Shown in pieces: positions 38,270-48,163 of a DNA stretch of 61,598 nucleotides (position 1 is the stretch's first letter; every line of letters starts with the position of its first letter). The notes below the pieces were generated by a model. The model ran no database searches and was not told where the DNA came from. It saw only the letters and a list, made by a program, of their open reading frames with translations. The position numbers and the translations under genes were made by a program. This stretch comes from Palleronia caenipelagi (lineage in GTDB: Bacteria; Pseudomonadota; Alphaproteobacteria; Rhodobacterales; Rhodobacteraceae): positions 1 through 61,598 of the forward strand of contig NZ_VFSV01000018.1 of NCBI RefSeq assembly GCF_007004065.1, read 5' to 3'.

Positions 38270-41176
38270 ATGTGCGCCGAGACCCCCGACTACAAAGCCA
38301 CGCTGAACCTCCCCGAAACCGATTTTCCCATGCGCGCGGGCCTGCCCAAGCGCGAGCCGGAATGGCTCTCCCGCTGGGAGAAAATCGGCATCTATGACCG
38401 CCTGCGCGACAAGGCTGCGGACGGGTCGCGTCAGCCCTTCACGCTCCATGACGGCCCTCCCTACGCCAACGGGCATCTCCATATCGGCCACGCGCTGAAC
38501 AAGATCCTCAAGGATATGGTCGTGCGCTCCCAGCAGATGATGGGCCGCGATGCGCGCTACATCCCCGGCTGGGACTGCCACGGGCTGCCTATCGAGTGGA
38601 AGATCGAGGAGCAGTACCGCAAGAAGGGCCGCAACAAGGACGAGGTCGATGTGATCGACTTCCGTCAGGAATGCCGCAAATTTGCCGAAGGCTGGATTGA
38701 TGTGCAGCGCAAGGAATTCAAGCGCCTCGGCATCACCGGCACCTGGGAGCGCCCCTATCTGACCATGGATTTCCACGCCGAAGCGGTGATCGCGGGCGAA
38801 TTCCAGAAATTCCTGATGAACGGCGCGCTCTATCAGGGCTCAAAGCCCGTGATGTGGTCGCCGGTGGAGAAAACCGCTCTGGCCGAGGCCGAGGTCGAGT
38901 ATCACGACCACAAGTCGCACACGATCTGGGTGCCATTTGAGATCGTGTCCGGCGGTGACGATCTGGGCGCGGCGCGGGTGGTGATCTGGACCACCACCCC
39001 CTGGACAATCCCCTCCAACAAGGCCGTCGCCTATGGTCCGGGCATTGCCTACGGTCTCTATGAGGTCACGGGCACGCCAGATGAGTCATGGGTGCAGGTG
39101 GGCGACCGCTACGTGCTGGCCGATGCGCTGGCTGAGCAGGTTTTGACGCAGGCACGGCTGGAAGCCGGGCAGTGGTCACGCGTTCGGAATGTCGCCGGAA
39201 CGGAGCTGAGCCAGCTCACCCTCGCTCACCCGTTCCGCGGTCAGGACTGGGCCGAGGGCTTCTGGGATTACGATGTGCCGATGATCGACGGCGATCACGT
39301 CACCGACGACGCGGGCACGGGCTTTGTTCATACGGCACCGAGCCATGGTCAGGAGGATTACGAGTGCTTCGTGGCCCGCAACTGGCTCGACCGGATGACC
39401 CATAACGTGGGCGAAGAGTCCGAATTCCTGCCCCACGTGCCCCTTTTCGCAGGGCTGCGCGTGTTCGATCACAAGGGCAAGGAAGGCAAGGCCAACGCAG
39501 CCGTCATTGAAAAGCTCGTCGCCGCGAACGGACTCATCGCGCGCGGCCGTATGACCCATAGCTATCCTCACAGCTGGCGGTCGAAGGCCCCGGTGATCTA
39601 CCGCAACACGCCCCAGTGGTTCGCGGCCATCGACCGCGAGATCGGCGGCGACGATACCTACGGCAAGACCATCCGCCAGCGCGCGCTGACCTCCATCGAC
39701 GAGCTTGTGACCTGGACGCCCCAGACCGGACGCAACCGGCTCTATTCGATGATCGAGGCGCGCCCGGACTGGGTGCTGTCCCGCCAGCGCGCGTGGGGTG
39801 TGCCGCTGACCTGTTTCACGAAGAAAGGCGCGCTGCCCACCGACCCGGACTTCCTGCTCCGGGACGAGGCCGTGAACGCCCGCATCCTTGAGGCCTTCGA
39901 GACCGAAGGGGCGGACGCATGGTACAAGGACGGCGCCAAGGCGCGGTTCCTCGGCACCGACTACGACCCCGAAGAGTGGGAGCAGGTCTTCGACATTCTC
40001 GACGTGTGGTTTGACAGCGGCTCGACCCACGCCTTCGTGCTGCGTGACCGGGAGGACGGCTCCGAGGACGGGCTGGCGGATCTCTATCTGGAGGGCACCG
40101 ACCAGCATCGCGGATGGTTCCACTCCTCCATGCTCCAGAGCTGCGGCACCCGGGGCCGTGCGCCCTATCGCGGTGTGCTGACCCACGGCTTCACGCTGGA
40201 CGAGAAGGGCAACAAGATGTCCAAATCGCTCGGCAACACGGTCTCGCCCGAGGACGTGACGAAGCAATACGGCGCCGACATCCTGCGTCTTTGGGTGGCG
40301 CAGGCGGACTACACTGCCGACCTGCGGATCGGCCCGGAGATCCTCAAGGGCGTGGCCGACAGCTACCGGCGCTTGCGCAACACGCTGCGCTTCATCCTCG
40401 GCAATCTGCCCGCCGAGGTTCCGCAGGTGGACCCGTCGGACATGCCGGAGCTGGAGCGCTGGGTGCTGCACCGGCTGGCCGAACTCGACGAGACCGTGCG
40501 CAAAGGCTACGCGGCCTATGACTTCCAGGGGGTATTTCAGGCGGTCTTCACCTTCGCCACGGTGGACCTGTCCTCGGTCTATTTCGACATCCGCAAGGAC
40601 GCGCTCTATTGCGACGGCCCCGACAGCCCGCGCCGCCGCTCGGCCGAAGCTGTGCTGGACCTGCTGTTCCACCGTCTGGTCACATGGCTGGCCCCGGTGC
40701 TGGTATTCACCATGGAGGACGTCTGGCTCGACCGGTTCCCCGGTGAGGACAGCTCGGTGCATTTGCAGGACATGCCGGATACGCCCCAGAGCTGGCGTGA
40801 CGAAGCGCTGGCGGCGAAATGGGCACAAATCCGCAAGGTCCGTCGAGTCGTGACCGCCGCGCTGGAGGTCCAGCGCCGGGACAAGACCATCGGTGCCTCG
40901 CTGGAGGCCGCCCCGGTGGTCCACGTGGCCGATACCGACCTGGCTGCGGCGCTGGCCAGCGTGGACTTCGCAGATATCTGTATCACATCAGACTTGATCG
41001 TCAGCACTGATCCGGCTCCTGAGCACGCCTTCACCCTGCCCGAGACCGAGGGGGTGGCCGTCGTCTTCGCCAAGGCAGAGGGCGCCAAATGCCAGCGTTG
41101 CTGGAAAGTGCTACCGGATGTGGGGACCCACGGACATGATGCTGTCTGCGGGCGCTGCGACGACGCCCTGAGCTGA
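38270..41176 (+). CDS. ileS: Isoleucyl-tRNA synthetase
   Basis: A 968-residue class I synthetase: HIGH reads HIGH in HDGPPYANGHLHIGHALNKI (segment around 62-81), KMSKS is in [13 protein letters not shown], and the CP1 editing domain lies between (TPWTIPSNKAVAYG, DDAGTGFVHTAPSHG). A C-terminal zinc finger is present (CQRCWKVL, CGRCDDALS). It is charged with isoleucine for tRNA-Ile and edits valine. No upstream partner; it is bounded by terminators on both sides. Confidence 0.97.
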   Translation: MCAETPDYKATLNLPETDFPMRAGLPKREPEWLSRWEKIGIYDRLRDKAADGSRQPFTLHDGPPYANGHLHIGHALNKILKDMVVRSQQMMGRDARYIPGWDCHGLPIEWKIEEQYRKKGRNKDEVDVIDFRQECRKFAEGWIDVQRKEFKRLGITGTWERPYLTMDFHAEAVIAGEFQKFLMNGALYQGSKPVMWSPVEKTALAEAEVEYHDHKSHTIWVPFEIVSGGDDLGAARVVIWTTTPWTIPSNKAVAYGPGIAYGLYEVTGTPDESWVQVGDRYVLADALAEQVLTQARLEAGQWSRVRNVAGTELSQLTLAHPFRGQDWAEGFWDYDVPMIDGDHVTDDAGTGFVHTAPSHGQEDYECFVARNWLDRMTHNVGEESEFLPHVPLFAGLRVFDHKGKEGKANAAVIEKLVAANGLIARGRMTHSYPHSWRSKAPVIYRNTPQWFAAIDREIGGDDTYGKTIRQRALTSIDELVTWTPQTGRNRLYSMIEARPDWVLSRQRAWGVPLTCFTKKGALPTDPDFLLRDEAVNARILEAFETEGADAWYKDGAKARFLGTDYDPEEWEQVFDILDVWFDSGSTHAFVLRDREDGSEDGLADLYLEGTDQHRGWFHSSMLQSCGTRGRAPYRGVLTHGFTLDEKGNKMSKSLGNTVSPEDVTKQYGADILRLWVAQADYTADLRIGPEILKGVADSYRRLRNTLRFILGNLPAEVPQVDPSDMPELERWVLHRLAELDETVRKGYAAYDFQGVFQAVFTFATVDLSSVYFDIRKDALYCDGPDSPRRRSAEAVLDLLFHRLVTWLAPVLVFTMEDVWLDRFPGEDSSVHLQDMPDTPQSWRDEALAAKWAQIRKVRRVVTAALEVQRRDKTIGASLEAAPVVHVADTDLAAALASVDFADICITSDLIVSTDPAPEHAFTLPETEGVAVVFAKAEGAKCQRCWKVLPDVGTHGHDAVCGRCDDALS

Positions 41177-41192
41177 GCGCCAGAAATGTCGT

Positions 41193-41216
41193 AACGCGCC
41201 CCTTTGGGGCGCGTTT
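41193..41216 (+). terminator. Terminator after ileS
   Basis: AACGCGCCCC and GGGGCGCGTT form a 10-bp perfect stem around a TTT loop, followed by TTCCGTTT. Confidence 0.75.
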
Positions 41217-41288
41217 CCGTTTAAGAACAGCTTGCCAGCCGGCGCGGCGCCAGACACACTCCCGGTTCCAGTCCCCGCCGAGGTGCCC

Positions 41289-42335
41289 ATGACCACGCTT
41301 CCCTCCGACCTGGCCTATGTGCCCTTCGTCTCCGTCGAAAACATGATGGCGCTCGTCCATCATCTGGGCGTCGAGCGTATGCTCTGCGAACTGGCCGACG
41401 TCATTGAGGAAGATTTCCGCCGCTGGGAGCTGTTTGATAAAACCCCCCGGGTCGCGTCCCATTCCGATGTGGGCGTGATCGAGCTGATGCCCACATCGGA
41501 TGGCGACAAATACGGCTTCAAATACGTCAACGGTCACCCCAAAAATACGAAGGAGGGTCTTCAGACCGTCACCGCCTTCGGCGTGCTGGCGGAGGTTGAT
41601 ACGGGCTACCCGCTGCTCCTGACCGAGATGACGTTGCTGACCGCCTTGCGGACCGCTGCCACCTCTGCCATGGCCGCCCGGCATCTGATGCCCAAAGACG
41701 CGCGCACCATGGCGATGATCGGCAATGGCGCGCAAGCCGAGTTCCAGTGCCTCGCTTTCAAGGCCATTTGCGGTGTTGATACCGTCCGGCTCTACGACAT
41801 CGACCCTGCCGCGACCGACAAAGCCGCACGCAATCTTGCCGGGCGGGGTCTCAGCGTCGTCTCCTGCCGTTCCGGCGAGGAGGCCATGGAGGGAGCCGGG
41901 ATCATCACCACCTGCACGGCGGATAAGCAATATGCGACGATCCTGACCGACAACATGATCGGCTCAGGGGTTCACATCAACGCCATTGGCGGAGACTGCC
42001 CGGGCAAGACCGAACTGCACCGCGACATCCTTACCCGCTCCGACATCTTCGTGGAATACCCGCCCCAGACCCGGATCGAGGGCGAGATCCAGCAGCTTGA
42101 CCCTGACCACGAGGTCACCGAGCTGTGGCAGGTCATCACCGGTCAGGTTCCGGGCCGGACGGGCGACCGTCAGATCACCCTGTTTGACTCGGTAGGCTTT
42201 GCCATCGAAGATTTCAGTGCACTGAAATATGTCCACCAGAAGGTTCGGGATACCGGGCACTATGTCATGCTCGACATGATCGCCGATCCTGACGACCCGC
42301 GCGATCTCTTTGGGATGCTTGCCCGGTCGCAATAA
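41289..42335 (+). CDS. Ornithine cyclodeaminase
   Basis: A 348-residue mu-crystallin/OCD-family enzyme that converts L-ornithine to L-proline and ammonia with an internal NAD cycle. Rossmann site MAMIGNGAQAEFQ (about 141-153) with the Asp of LYDIDPAATD; substrate-binding parts include ELMPTSDGDKYGFKYVNGHP and TALRTAATSAMAARHL. The IGGDCPGKTEL segment is characteristic of true OCD rather than other family members. The gene stands alone after the ileS terminator. Confidence 0.88.
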   Translation: MTTLPSDLAYVPFVSVENMMALVHHLGVERMLCELADVIEEDFRRWELFDKTPRVASHSDVGVIELMPTSDGDKYGFKYVNGHPKNTKEGLQTVTAFGVLAEVDTGYPLLLTEMTLLTALRTAATSAMAARHLMPKDARTMAMIGNGAQAEFQCLAFKAICGVDTVRLYDIDPAATDKAARNLAGRGLSVVSCRSGEEAMEGAGIITTCTADKQYATILTDNMIGSGVHINAIGGDCPGKTELHRDILTRSDIFVEYPPQTRIEGEIQQLDPDHEVTELWQVITGQVPGRTGDRQITLFDSVGFAIEDFSALKYVHQKVRDTGHYVMLDMIADPDDPRDLFGMLARSQ

Positions 42336-42347
42336 CTCCGCGCGCCT

Positions 42348-42671
42348 TCAAATCGAGAAGGATGTTCCGCAGCCGCAGGAAGACGTAGCGTTCGGGTTGT
42401 CGATGGTGAAGCGTGCGCCGATCAACTCGTCGGAAAAGGTGATTGTCGCGCCGGAGAGGAAGGGCAGGGAGACCGGGTCCACCAGAACCTTTTCCCCGTC
42501 CTTTTCCAGCACAAGATCGTCCTCGGCGGGGGTGTCGAGGGTAATCTCATACTGAAATCCCGAACAACCGCCGCCTTCGACGGCCACGCGGAGGGCTTGG
42601 CCCTGAGCGGCGGCGCCGATCTCGGCGAGGCGTTCAAAGGCACGATCAGTGACGTTTGGAGGCAGGTTCAT
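42348..42671 (-). CDS. erpA: Iron-sulfur cluster insertion protein (ErpA/IscA family)
   Basis: A 107-residue A-type carrier with the three invariant cysteines Cys36 (GGGCSGFQY), Cys99 and Cys101 (SSCGCGTSFSI). It delivers Fe-S clusters to target proteins. It is divergent from the dGTPase-like gene, a common alphaproteobacterial arrangement, and convergent with ornithine cyclodeaminase. ErpA versus IscA cannot be settled by eye. Confidence 0.9.
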   Translation of the reverse strand: MNLPPNVTDRAFERLAEIGAAAQGQALRVAVEGGGCSGFQYEITLDTPAEDDLVLEKDGEKVLVDPVSLPFLSGATITFSDELIGARFTIDNPNATSSCGCGTSFSI

Positions 42672-42749
42672 GGTTTGATCCGCATGTCTTCTCTCTGTCC
42701 GTCAGATATACGCACGCCGTGCCGCGACAACAAGAAGAGGCCCGCCCGT

Positions 42750-43907
42750 ATGTCCGCCCCCTATGCCTCGCGCCCCGAAGACAGCCGTGGCCGTCTCCAT
42801 GCGGAGGGTCTGTCGACCTTTCGCTCTTGCTATCAGCGCGACCGGGACCGGATCATCCATGCCAGCGCCTTTCGGCGGCTGAAGCACAAGACGCAGGTCT
42901 TCATCGAGCATGAGGGTGACTATTTCCGCACCCGGCTCACGCATTCCATCGAGGTGGCGCAGGTGGCGCGCACCATAGCGGGCACGCTGGGCCTGAACGT
43001 CGATCTGGCCGAGGCGGTGGCGCTGGCCCATGACCTCGGCCACCCGCCCTTTGGCCACACGGGCGAGGACGCGCTGGCCGAGCTGATGGCCCCTTATGGC
43101 GGGTTCGACCACAATGCCCAGGCGATCCGCATCGTAACCTCGCTGGAGCGACATTATGCCGAGTTTGACGGGCTGAACCTCACGTGGGAGACGCTGGAAG
43201 GCATCGCCAAGCATAACGGCCCGGTCTCCGAGCCGATCCCATACGCGCTGGCCGCCTATAACGACCGGCAGGATCTGGAACTTAGCACCCATGCCAGCGC
43301 CGAGGCGCAGGTGGCGGCGCTGGCCGATGACATCGCGTACAATCACCATGACCTCCATGACGGGCTCCGGGCGGAGTTGTTCTCAACCGATGAGCTGGCG
43401 GAGCTGCCCCTGCTCGACGCCTGCTTTGCCGAGGTGGACCGGGTGTTTCCCGGCCTGAACTATTACCGCCGCCGCCACGAGGCGCTGCGGCGCTTCTTCG
43501 GCTTGCTGGTCGAGGATGTGATTGATCAGGCCCATGCCCGCGTGGCGGAGATCGGTCCCCGCTCGGCCACGGATGTCCGTCTGGCGGGGCAGGCGATGAT
43601 CCGCTTTTCGCCGGATGTCTGGGAACGGCTCAAAGTCATCCGCGCCTTCCTCTTCCGTCGCATGTACCGCGCCCCGAACGTGGTCGAGATGCGGGTCAAG
43701 GCGTCGCGGGTCATCCATGAGCTGTTCCCGCTGCTCATGGACCGGACCGACCTTCTGCCAAAGCAATGGCGCAAGGACGTGGAGGAGGCTGCGTCCGCGA
43801 CCGACCTTGCGCGGATCGTGCTCGACTATATTGCGGGGATGACCGACCGCTTCGCCATCGCGACCCATGCGGATCTGATCGGTGGTGTGGACCTCTCGAC
43901 CGGGTGA
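42750..43907 (+). CDS. Deoxyguanosinetriphosphate triphosphohydrolase-like protein
   Basis: A 385-residue HD-domain protein of the dGTPase family: RIIHASAFRRLKHKTQVF near the N-terminus, TRLTHSIEVAQVARTIA (first metal-site His), then ALAHDLGHPPFGHTGE carrying the HD pair, and DDIAYNHHDLHDGLRA. Such enzymes cleave dNTPs to deoxynucleosides and triphosphate and tune the dNTP pool. The ATG before SAPYASRPED is the best start; longer frames cross the divergent promoter region. Confidence 0.9.
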   Translation: MSAPYASRPEDSRGRLHAEGLSTFRSCYQRDRDRIIHASAFRRLKHKTQVFIEHEGDYFRTRLTHSIEVAQVARTIAGTLGLNVDLAEAVALAHDLGHPPFGHTGEDALAELMAPYGGFDHNAQAIRIVTSLERHYAEFDGLNLTWETLEGIAKHNGPVSEPIPYALAAYNDRQDLELSTHASAEAQVAALADDIAYNHHDLHDGLRAELFSTDELAELPLLDACFAEVDRVFPGLNYYRRRHEALRRFFGLLVEDVIDQAHARVAEIGPRSATDVRLAGQAMIRFSPDVWERLKVIRAFLFRRMYRAPNVVEMRVKASRVIHELFPLLMDRTDLLPKQWRKDVEEAASATDLARIVLDYIAGMTDRFAIATHADLIGGVDLSTG

Positions 43908-43913
43908 GTGGCG

Positions 43914-44141
43914 TCAGGGGCGGCGATAGATCCCTTCGGGCAGGTTCAGAGCGGCGGAGAGGTCCGCAAGCTGCTCCGCCGACAAAGTGACCCGCATCAC
44001 GTCGCCCGAGCGCGGGTCAAGCTGTTCGATGGTCACGCAATCGTCAAAGGCATTCACCGTGATATCCTCCTGACGACTCGTAGCGGGGTCGTCGATCAGC
44101 GTGATCACGGTAGCGTCGAAATCGTGCTCGATAGTAAACAT
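43914..44141 (-). CDS. Small conserved hypothetical protein
   Basis: A 75-residue acidic protein without signal or membrane segment (MFTIEHDFDATVITLIDD). Beta-rich pattern with a C-terminal LSAEQLADLSAALNLPEG. Similar short proteins occur beside dGTPase genes in Rhodobacteraceae as far as I recall; no function is known. Convergent with the dGTPase-like gene, six bases apart. Confidence 0.65.
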   Translation of the reverse strand: MFTIEHDFDATVITLIDDPATSRQEDITVNAFDDCVTIEQLDPRSGDVMRVTLSAEQLADLSAALNLPEGIYRRP

Positions 44142-44257
44142 GGCGCCTCAACTGGTCTGCATTTTCTCCAGCCTAACCGCCTCTGCCGCCCCGTGAAAGG
44201 CTGGCACATGCGCTGCACTGCGGCTATGTTCGTGCGAAAGTTCTCGGGGAGGGGTCT

Positions 44258-45007
44258 ATGCCTGCGTTACGTCTTGTTGCCTTGGTTCTGGCCGCCGGTG
44301 TTCTATCGGCCTGTGTCAGTGGTCCTGTCGTGACGGTCGATACGTCCGGCGCTCCCACCCGCACAGCGCCGGCGCCCGCGCCGAAACGCAGCGCCCCTCC
44401 GCAGGTGTCGCGCAGCGTTGAGGGGAAGGCGCGGCAGTTCACCAATGTGGTCAATAGGGTGATGCCTGTGGCCCGTGCCGCGTGCGAAGCCCGCACGGTC
44501 CGGACGCGCTGCGACTACAGGATCGTCGTTGATGACCGGAAGGGCGTGCCTGCCAACGCGTTCCAGACTCTGGGTAAAAACGGCCAGCCCATCGTGGGCT
44601 TTACCCTGCCGCTGATCATGGAAACCCGGAATGAGGACGAGCTGGCCTTCGTGCTCGCCCATGAGGCGGCCCATCATATCGAGGGTCACATCGCCCGTGG
44701 GCGCTCTTCGGCGCAGCTTGGGGCGATCCTCGCGGGGGCAGCGGCAGCCGCAGGCGGTGCCAGCGACCGGGTGATCCGCGATGTGCAGAATGCCGGCGCC
44801 TTCGTGGGATCTCGCACCTTCGCCAAATCCTTTGAGATCGAGGCAGATGCGCTGGGCACCGTGCTGGCCAAACGCGCGGGCTATGACCCGATCCGCGGGG
44901 CCGAGTTCTTCCGCCGGGTGCCCGATCCCGGCAACGTGTTCCTCGGCACTCACCCGCCCAACGCGGACCGCATCGCCACCGTGCGGCGCGTCGCAGCCGG
45001 GCTCTGA
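44258..45007 (+). CDS. M48-family zinc metallopeptidase, predicted lipoprotein
   Basis: A 249-residue protein with a lipobox (LSAC, Cys19) and a proline-rich linker, then an M48 (Ste24/Oma1/BepA-like) peptidase domain: HEAAH at 135-139 (FVLAHEAAHHIEGH) and a third zinc ligand in SFEIEADALGTVLAKRAGYD. Periplasmic M48 lipoproteins handle quality control of outer-membrane proteins. Substrate unknown here. The gene is a single unit. Confidence 0.88.
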   Translation: MPALRLVALVLAAGVLSACVSGPVVTVDTSGAPTRTAPAPAPKRSAPPQVSRSVEGKARQFTNVVNRVMPVARAACEARTVRTRCDYRIVVDDRKGVPANAFQTLGKNGQPIVGFTLPLIMETRNEDELAFVLAHEAAHHIEGHIARGRSSAQLGAILAGAAAAAGGASDRVIRDVQNAGAFVGSRTFAKSFEIEADALGTVLAKRAGYDPIRGAEFFRRVPDPGNVFLGTHPPNADRIATVRRVAAGL

Positions 45008-45285
45008 CCTGGCGGCTCTCCGGGGCCCTTGCCCTTGACAGATCGCCGCGCATCGCCCATTTGCGGCGAGACGCTGCGCTGCCGCGTGAGCAAGCCGTGC
45101 CCCGTTTGAGAGGGCCATCAGCGCAAACCGACTTCAGTTCCCCATCACGCAGGGTTCCTGACGCAATGACCGGATGCAGCGGGAGACGCCCGCGCGTCCT
45201 GAGGTCCTGCGAACCCTATGGGCCTGCGCGATGCGGCCCGACTGCCACAGGGCGGGGGTGACCTCCGTCCGATCAAAGGACAACT

Positions 45286-46590
45286 ATGTTTGATTTCGAT
45301 ATGCTGGGTCTGGCGCCCGAACTGCAACGGGCCGTGAAAGAGGCCGGGTTCACCGAGCCGACGCCGATCCAGAACCAGGCGATTCCGCCGGCGCTTGAGG
45401 GTCGTGACGTCATGGGCCTCGCCCAGACCGGCACCGGCAAGACGCTGGCCTTTGGCCTGCCGCTCATCGACCACCTGCTGGCCGAACCCGGCAAGCCGGA
45501 TCCGAAAACCGCCAAGGCGCTGATCCTCGCCCCCACCCGCGAGCTGGTGAACCAGATCGCCGACAGCCTGCGCACCCTGACCAACGGCACGAAGCTGCGG
45601 GTTGCGACAGTCGTGGGCGGCCAGTCCATCAACCGCCAGATCACCTTTCTGGCCCGGGGCACCGACATTCTTGTGGCCACGCCCGGACGCTTGATCGACC
45701 TGATGGATCGCCGTGCGGTGAGCCTCGCGGAGGTCCGCCATCTGGTGCTGGACGAGGCCGACCAAATGCTGGATCTGGGCTTCATCCATGCCCTGCGCCG
45801 GATTGCTCCGCATCTGGGCACGCCGCGCCAGACCATGCTGTTCTCGGCCACCATGCCGAAGCAGATGGAGGAGATTTCCCGCACCTACCTGACCGATCCG
45901 CTGCGGATTCAGGTCTCGCCTCCGGGCAAGGCCGCGGACAAGATCACCCAGTCGGTGCATTTCCTCCCCAAGGCTGACAAGCCTGCCAAGCTGCGTGAGA
46001 TCCTCTCGCGGGACATGGACGCGCTGACGCTGGTCTTTTCCCGCACGAAGCATGGCGCGGAAAAGCTGATGAAGGGGCTCGTGGCCGATGGCTTCAATGC
46101 CGCCTCGATTCACGGCAACAAGAGCCAGGGCCAGCGTGACCGCGCCATTAAGGCGTTCCGCGAAGGCACCATTAATGTCCTCGTGGCGACGGATGTGGCC
46201 GCGCGCGGTATCGACATCCCCGGCGTGGCCTATGTGATCAACTACGATCTGCCCGATGTGCCTGACAACTACGTGCACCGGATCGGCCGCACCGCCCGTG
46301 CGGGTCGGGAGGGCGAGGCCATCGCCTTCTGTGCGCCCGACGAATCCGATCTGCTCCGCCAGATCCAGAAGGTGATGAAGATGGAGGTCCCCGTGGCCTC
46401 CGGCAAAAGCACGCTGGACGATTACTCCGAGGCCAGCCGCCCCTCGCGCGGCTCCCGAGGTGGTCCCCGTCGTCGCGGCGGCGGCGGTGGTGCTGGCGGT
46501 CAGGGCAAGGGCGGCAAGCCGTCCTTCAAATCGCATGAGGGCGGCGGGCAAGGCGCCAAGCGGCCCCGGCGTCGGCGTCGCGCGGCCTGA
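45286..46590 (+). CDS. rhlE: DEAD-box RNA helicase (RhlE type)
   Basis: A 434-residue DEAD-box helicase: Q motif TEPTPIQNQAIP, motif I AQTGTGKT, II DEADQMLD, III SAT, V ARGIDIPGV, VI HRIGRTARAG. The C-terminal tail from about residue 385 is basic and Gly/Arg-rich (SRGSRGGPRRRGGGGGAGG, ending RPRRRRRAA), an RNA-binding extension as in RhlE. It remodels RNA in ribosome assembly or decay. A terminator follows. Confidence 0.92.
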   Translation: MFDFDMLGLAPELQRAVKEAGFTEPTPIQNQAIPPALEGRDVMGLAQTGTGKTLAFGLPLIDHLLAEPGKPDPKTAKALILAPTRELVNQIADSLRTLTNGTKLRVATVVGGQSINRQITFLARGTDILVATPGRLIDLMDRRAVSLAEVRHLVLDEADQMLDLGFIHALRRIAPHLGTPRQTMLFSATMPKQMEEISRTYLTDPLRIQVSPPGKAADKITQSVHFLPKADKPAKLREILSRDMDALTLVFSRTKHGAEKLMKGLVADGFNAASIHGNKSQGQRDRAIKAFREGTINVLVATDVAARGIDIPGVAYVINYDLPDVPDNYVHRIGRTARAGREGEAIAFCAPDESDLLRQIQKVMKMEVPVASGKSTLDDYSEASRPSRGSRGGPRRRGGGGGAGGQGKGGKPSFKSHEGGGQGAKRPRRRRRAA

Positions 46591-46610
46591 TCCGGGCACA
46601 ATGAGAAATG

Positions 46611-46635
46611 CAGGCGCCCCCGGTGGCGCCTGTTT
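46611..46635 (+). terminator. Terminator after the helicase gene
   Basis: CAGGCGCC and GGCGCCTG form an 8-bp stem with a 6-base loop, followed by TTT. It lies between convergent rhlE and znuB and may work in both directions. Confidence 0.7.
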
Positions 46636-46653
46636 CCGTTACAGCCCTCGGGT

Positions 46654-47439
46654 TCAGGCGGCTTTGCGCGACACCCGGGCCAGGGCGAACAGGGCCGTCG
46701 CCACGGTGATGATCGACGGGCCCGCCGGGGTGTCGAGCCCGTAGGACAGTCCCAGCCCCCCCAGCACCGCCGCCGCACCCAGAGCGAGCGCCATGATCGC
46801 CATCGTCTCCGGCGACCGGCTGAGGTGTCTGGCCGTGGCGGCGGGCAGGATCAGCAGGGCCGAGACGAGGAGTGCGCCGACGATCTTCAGCGCCAGCGCG
46901 ACGGTCAGAGCGAGCAGTACCGTCAGGATCACCGATTCCCGGTCCGGATCGATGCCGGAGGCGCGGGCGAGATCGGGGCCGAGGCTCGCGGTCAGCAATC
47001 GGTCCCATCGCCAGCGCAGCACTCCGGCGACCAGCGCCCCGCCGCCCCAGATCAGCACCAGATCGCTCCAGCGCACGGTGAGGATGTCGCCCAGCAGCAG
47101 CGCTTCCATGTCCACCCGGACGTTGGGCAATAGCGCCACTGCCACCAGACCTGTCGCCAGTGCCCCGTGGCTGAGCACCCCGAGGCTCGTATCCGCGCTG
47201 TCGCCTGCCCGCATCAGCCGCAGCACTGCGAGGCCGAACAGGAGCGCCACCACCAGCACACCCGCCATGATTGGCGCCTGGACCGCCAGCGCCAGTGCCA
47301 CGCCGAGGATTGCGGCGTGGGACAGGGCGTCGCCGAAATAGGCCATGCGCCGCCAGATGACGAAGCAGCCAAGCGGCGCTGTGGCCAGCACCAGACCGAG
47401 CCCGCCCAGGCCCGCGCGCATGAGAAACCCGTCAATCAT
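46654..47439 (-). CDS. znuB: Zinc ABC transporter permease
   Basis: A 261-residue ABC-3 family permease with about eight hydrophobic helices; typical segments are RRMAYFGDALSHAAILGVAL near the N-terminus and ALKIVGALLVSALLILPAATA. It forms the inner-membrane pore for Zn2+ brought by ZnuA. The ATG overlaps the end of znuC by eight bases, so the two are coupled. A longer in-frame version reading into znuC is rejected. Confidence 0.93.
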   Translation of the reverse strand: MIDGFLMRAGLGGLGLVLATAPLGCFVIWRRMAYFGDALSHAAILGVALALAVQAPIMAGVLVVALLFGLAVLRLMRAGDSADTSLGVLSHGALATGLVAVALLPNVRVDMEALLLGDILTVRWSDLVLIWGGGALVAGVLRWRWDRLLTASLGPDLARASGIDPDRESVILTVLLALTVALALKIVGALLVSALLILPAATARHLSRSPETMAIMALALGAAAVLGGLGLSYGLDTPAGPSIITVATALFALARVSRKAA

Positions 47440-48163
47440 GGCTGTGACTATGCCCGTGATGCTCGTGATCGTGGTCGTGGCGGTAAAGCGCCAGCGCGCC
47501 GCCAGTGCCATGGCCGAACAGCGCCCGGTATTCCGGCGCCGAGGCGACGCTGGCGGGCGTGCCGTGGCAGCAGACATGGCCGTTAAGGCAGATCACCCTA
47601 TCCGAGGCCGCCATGACCACATGCAGGTCGTGACTGACCATGAGGACTGCGCAGCCGCGCTTGTCCCGGACCATTTCGATGCGCCGGTAGAACCCCGCTT
47701 CGCCCTGCTGGTCGAGTCCGGTCGTGGGTTCGTCGAGGATCAGCAGATCCGGCTCGCTCAGGAGGGCGCGGGCCAGAAGCGCCCGTTGCATCTGCCCGCC
47801 CGACAGCGCTGAGAGCTGGCGGTCGCCGATATCTGGCAGACCCGCAAGCTTCAGCGCGCCGGCGATTTTCTTCGGGCTGTGACGATGGGGTAGGGCGAGG
47901 AAGCGCGCCACGGTCAGCGGCAGCGACCCGTCCAGCGGCAGCTTCTGCGGCACATAGCCGATGGTGAGACCGGGCCGGGTCGTGATCGTGCCGCCGGAGA
48001 CCGGCATGGCCCCGAGGATCGTCCGCATCAGGGTCGTCTTGCCCGAGCCGTTCGGGCCGACAATGGTGACGATTTCGCCGGGGTCGATGGAGAGGCTGAT
48101 GCGGTCGAGGATCAGCGATCCGCCCGCACGCACCGTCACATCCGACAGGGTCAGGAGGTTCAT
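47432..48163 (-). CDS. znuC: Zinc ABC transporter ATP-binding protein
   Basis: A 243-residue ATPase: Walker A GPNGSGKTT (about 36-44), signature LSGGQMQRALLARAL, Walker B LLILDEPTTGLD, H-loop VSHDLHVVM. The C-terminus is rich in His (HDHDHEHHGHSHSHD), common in ZnuC of this group and probably a zinc-binding tail. Overlaps zur by four bases and znuB by eight. Confidence 0.94.
   Translation of the reverse strand: MNLLTLSDVTVRAGGSLILDRISLSIDPGEIVTIVGPNGSGKTTLMRTILGAMPVSGGTITTRPGLTIGYVPQKLPLDGSLPLTVARFLALPHRHSPKKIAGALKLAGLPDIGDRQLSALSGGQMQRALLARALLSEPDLLILDEPTTGLDQQGEAGFYRRIEMVRDKRGCAVLMVSHDLHVVMAASDRVICLNGHVCCHGTPASVASAPEYRALFGHGTGGALALYRHDHDHEHHGHSHSHD

Noticed and set aside
45061-45261. 66-residue plus-strand frame before rhlE
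   Set aside because: Arg/Pro-rich composition and lack of a ribosome-binding site suggest non-coding leader DNA.
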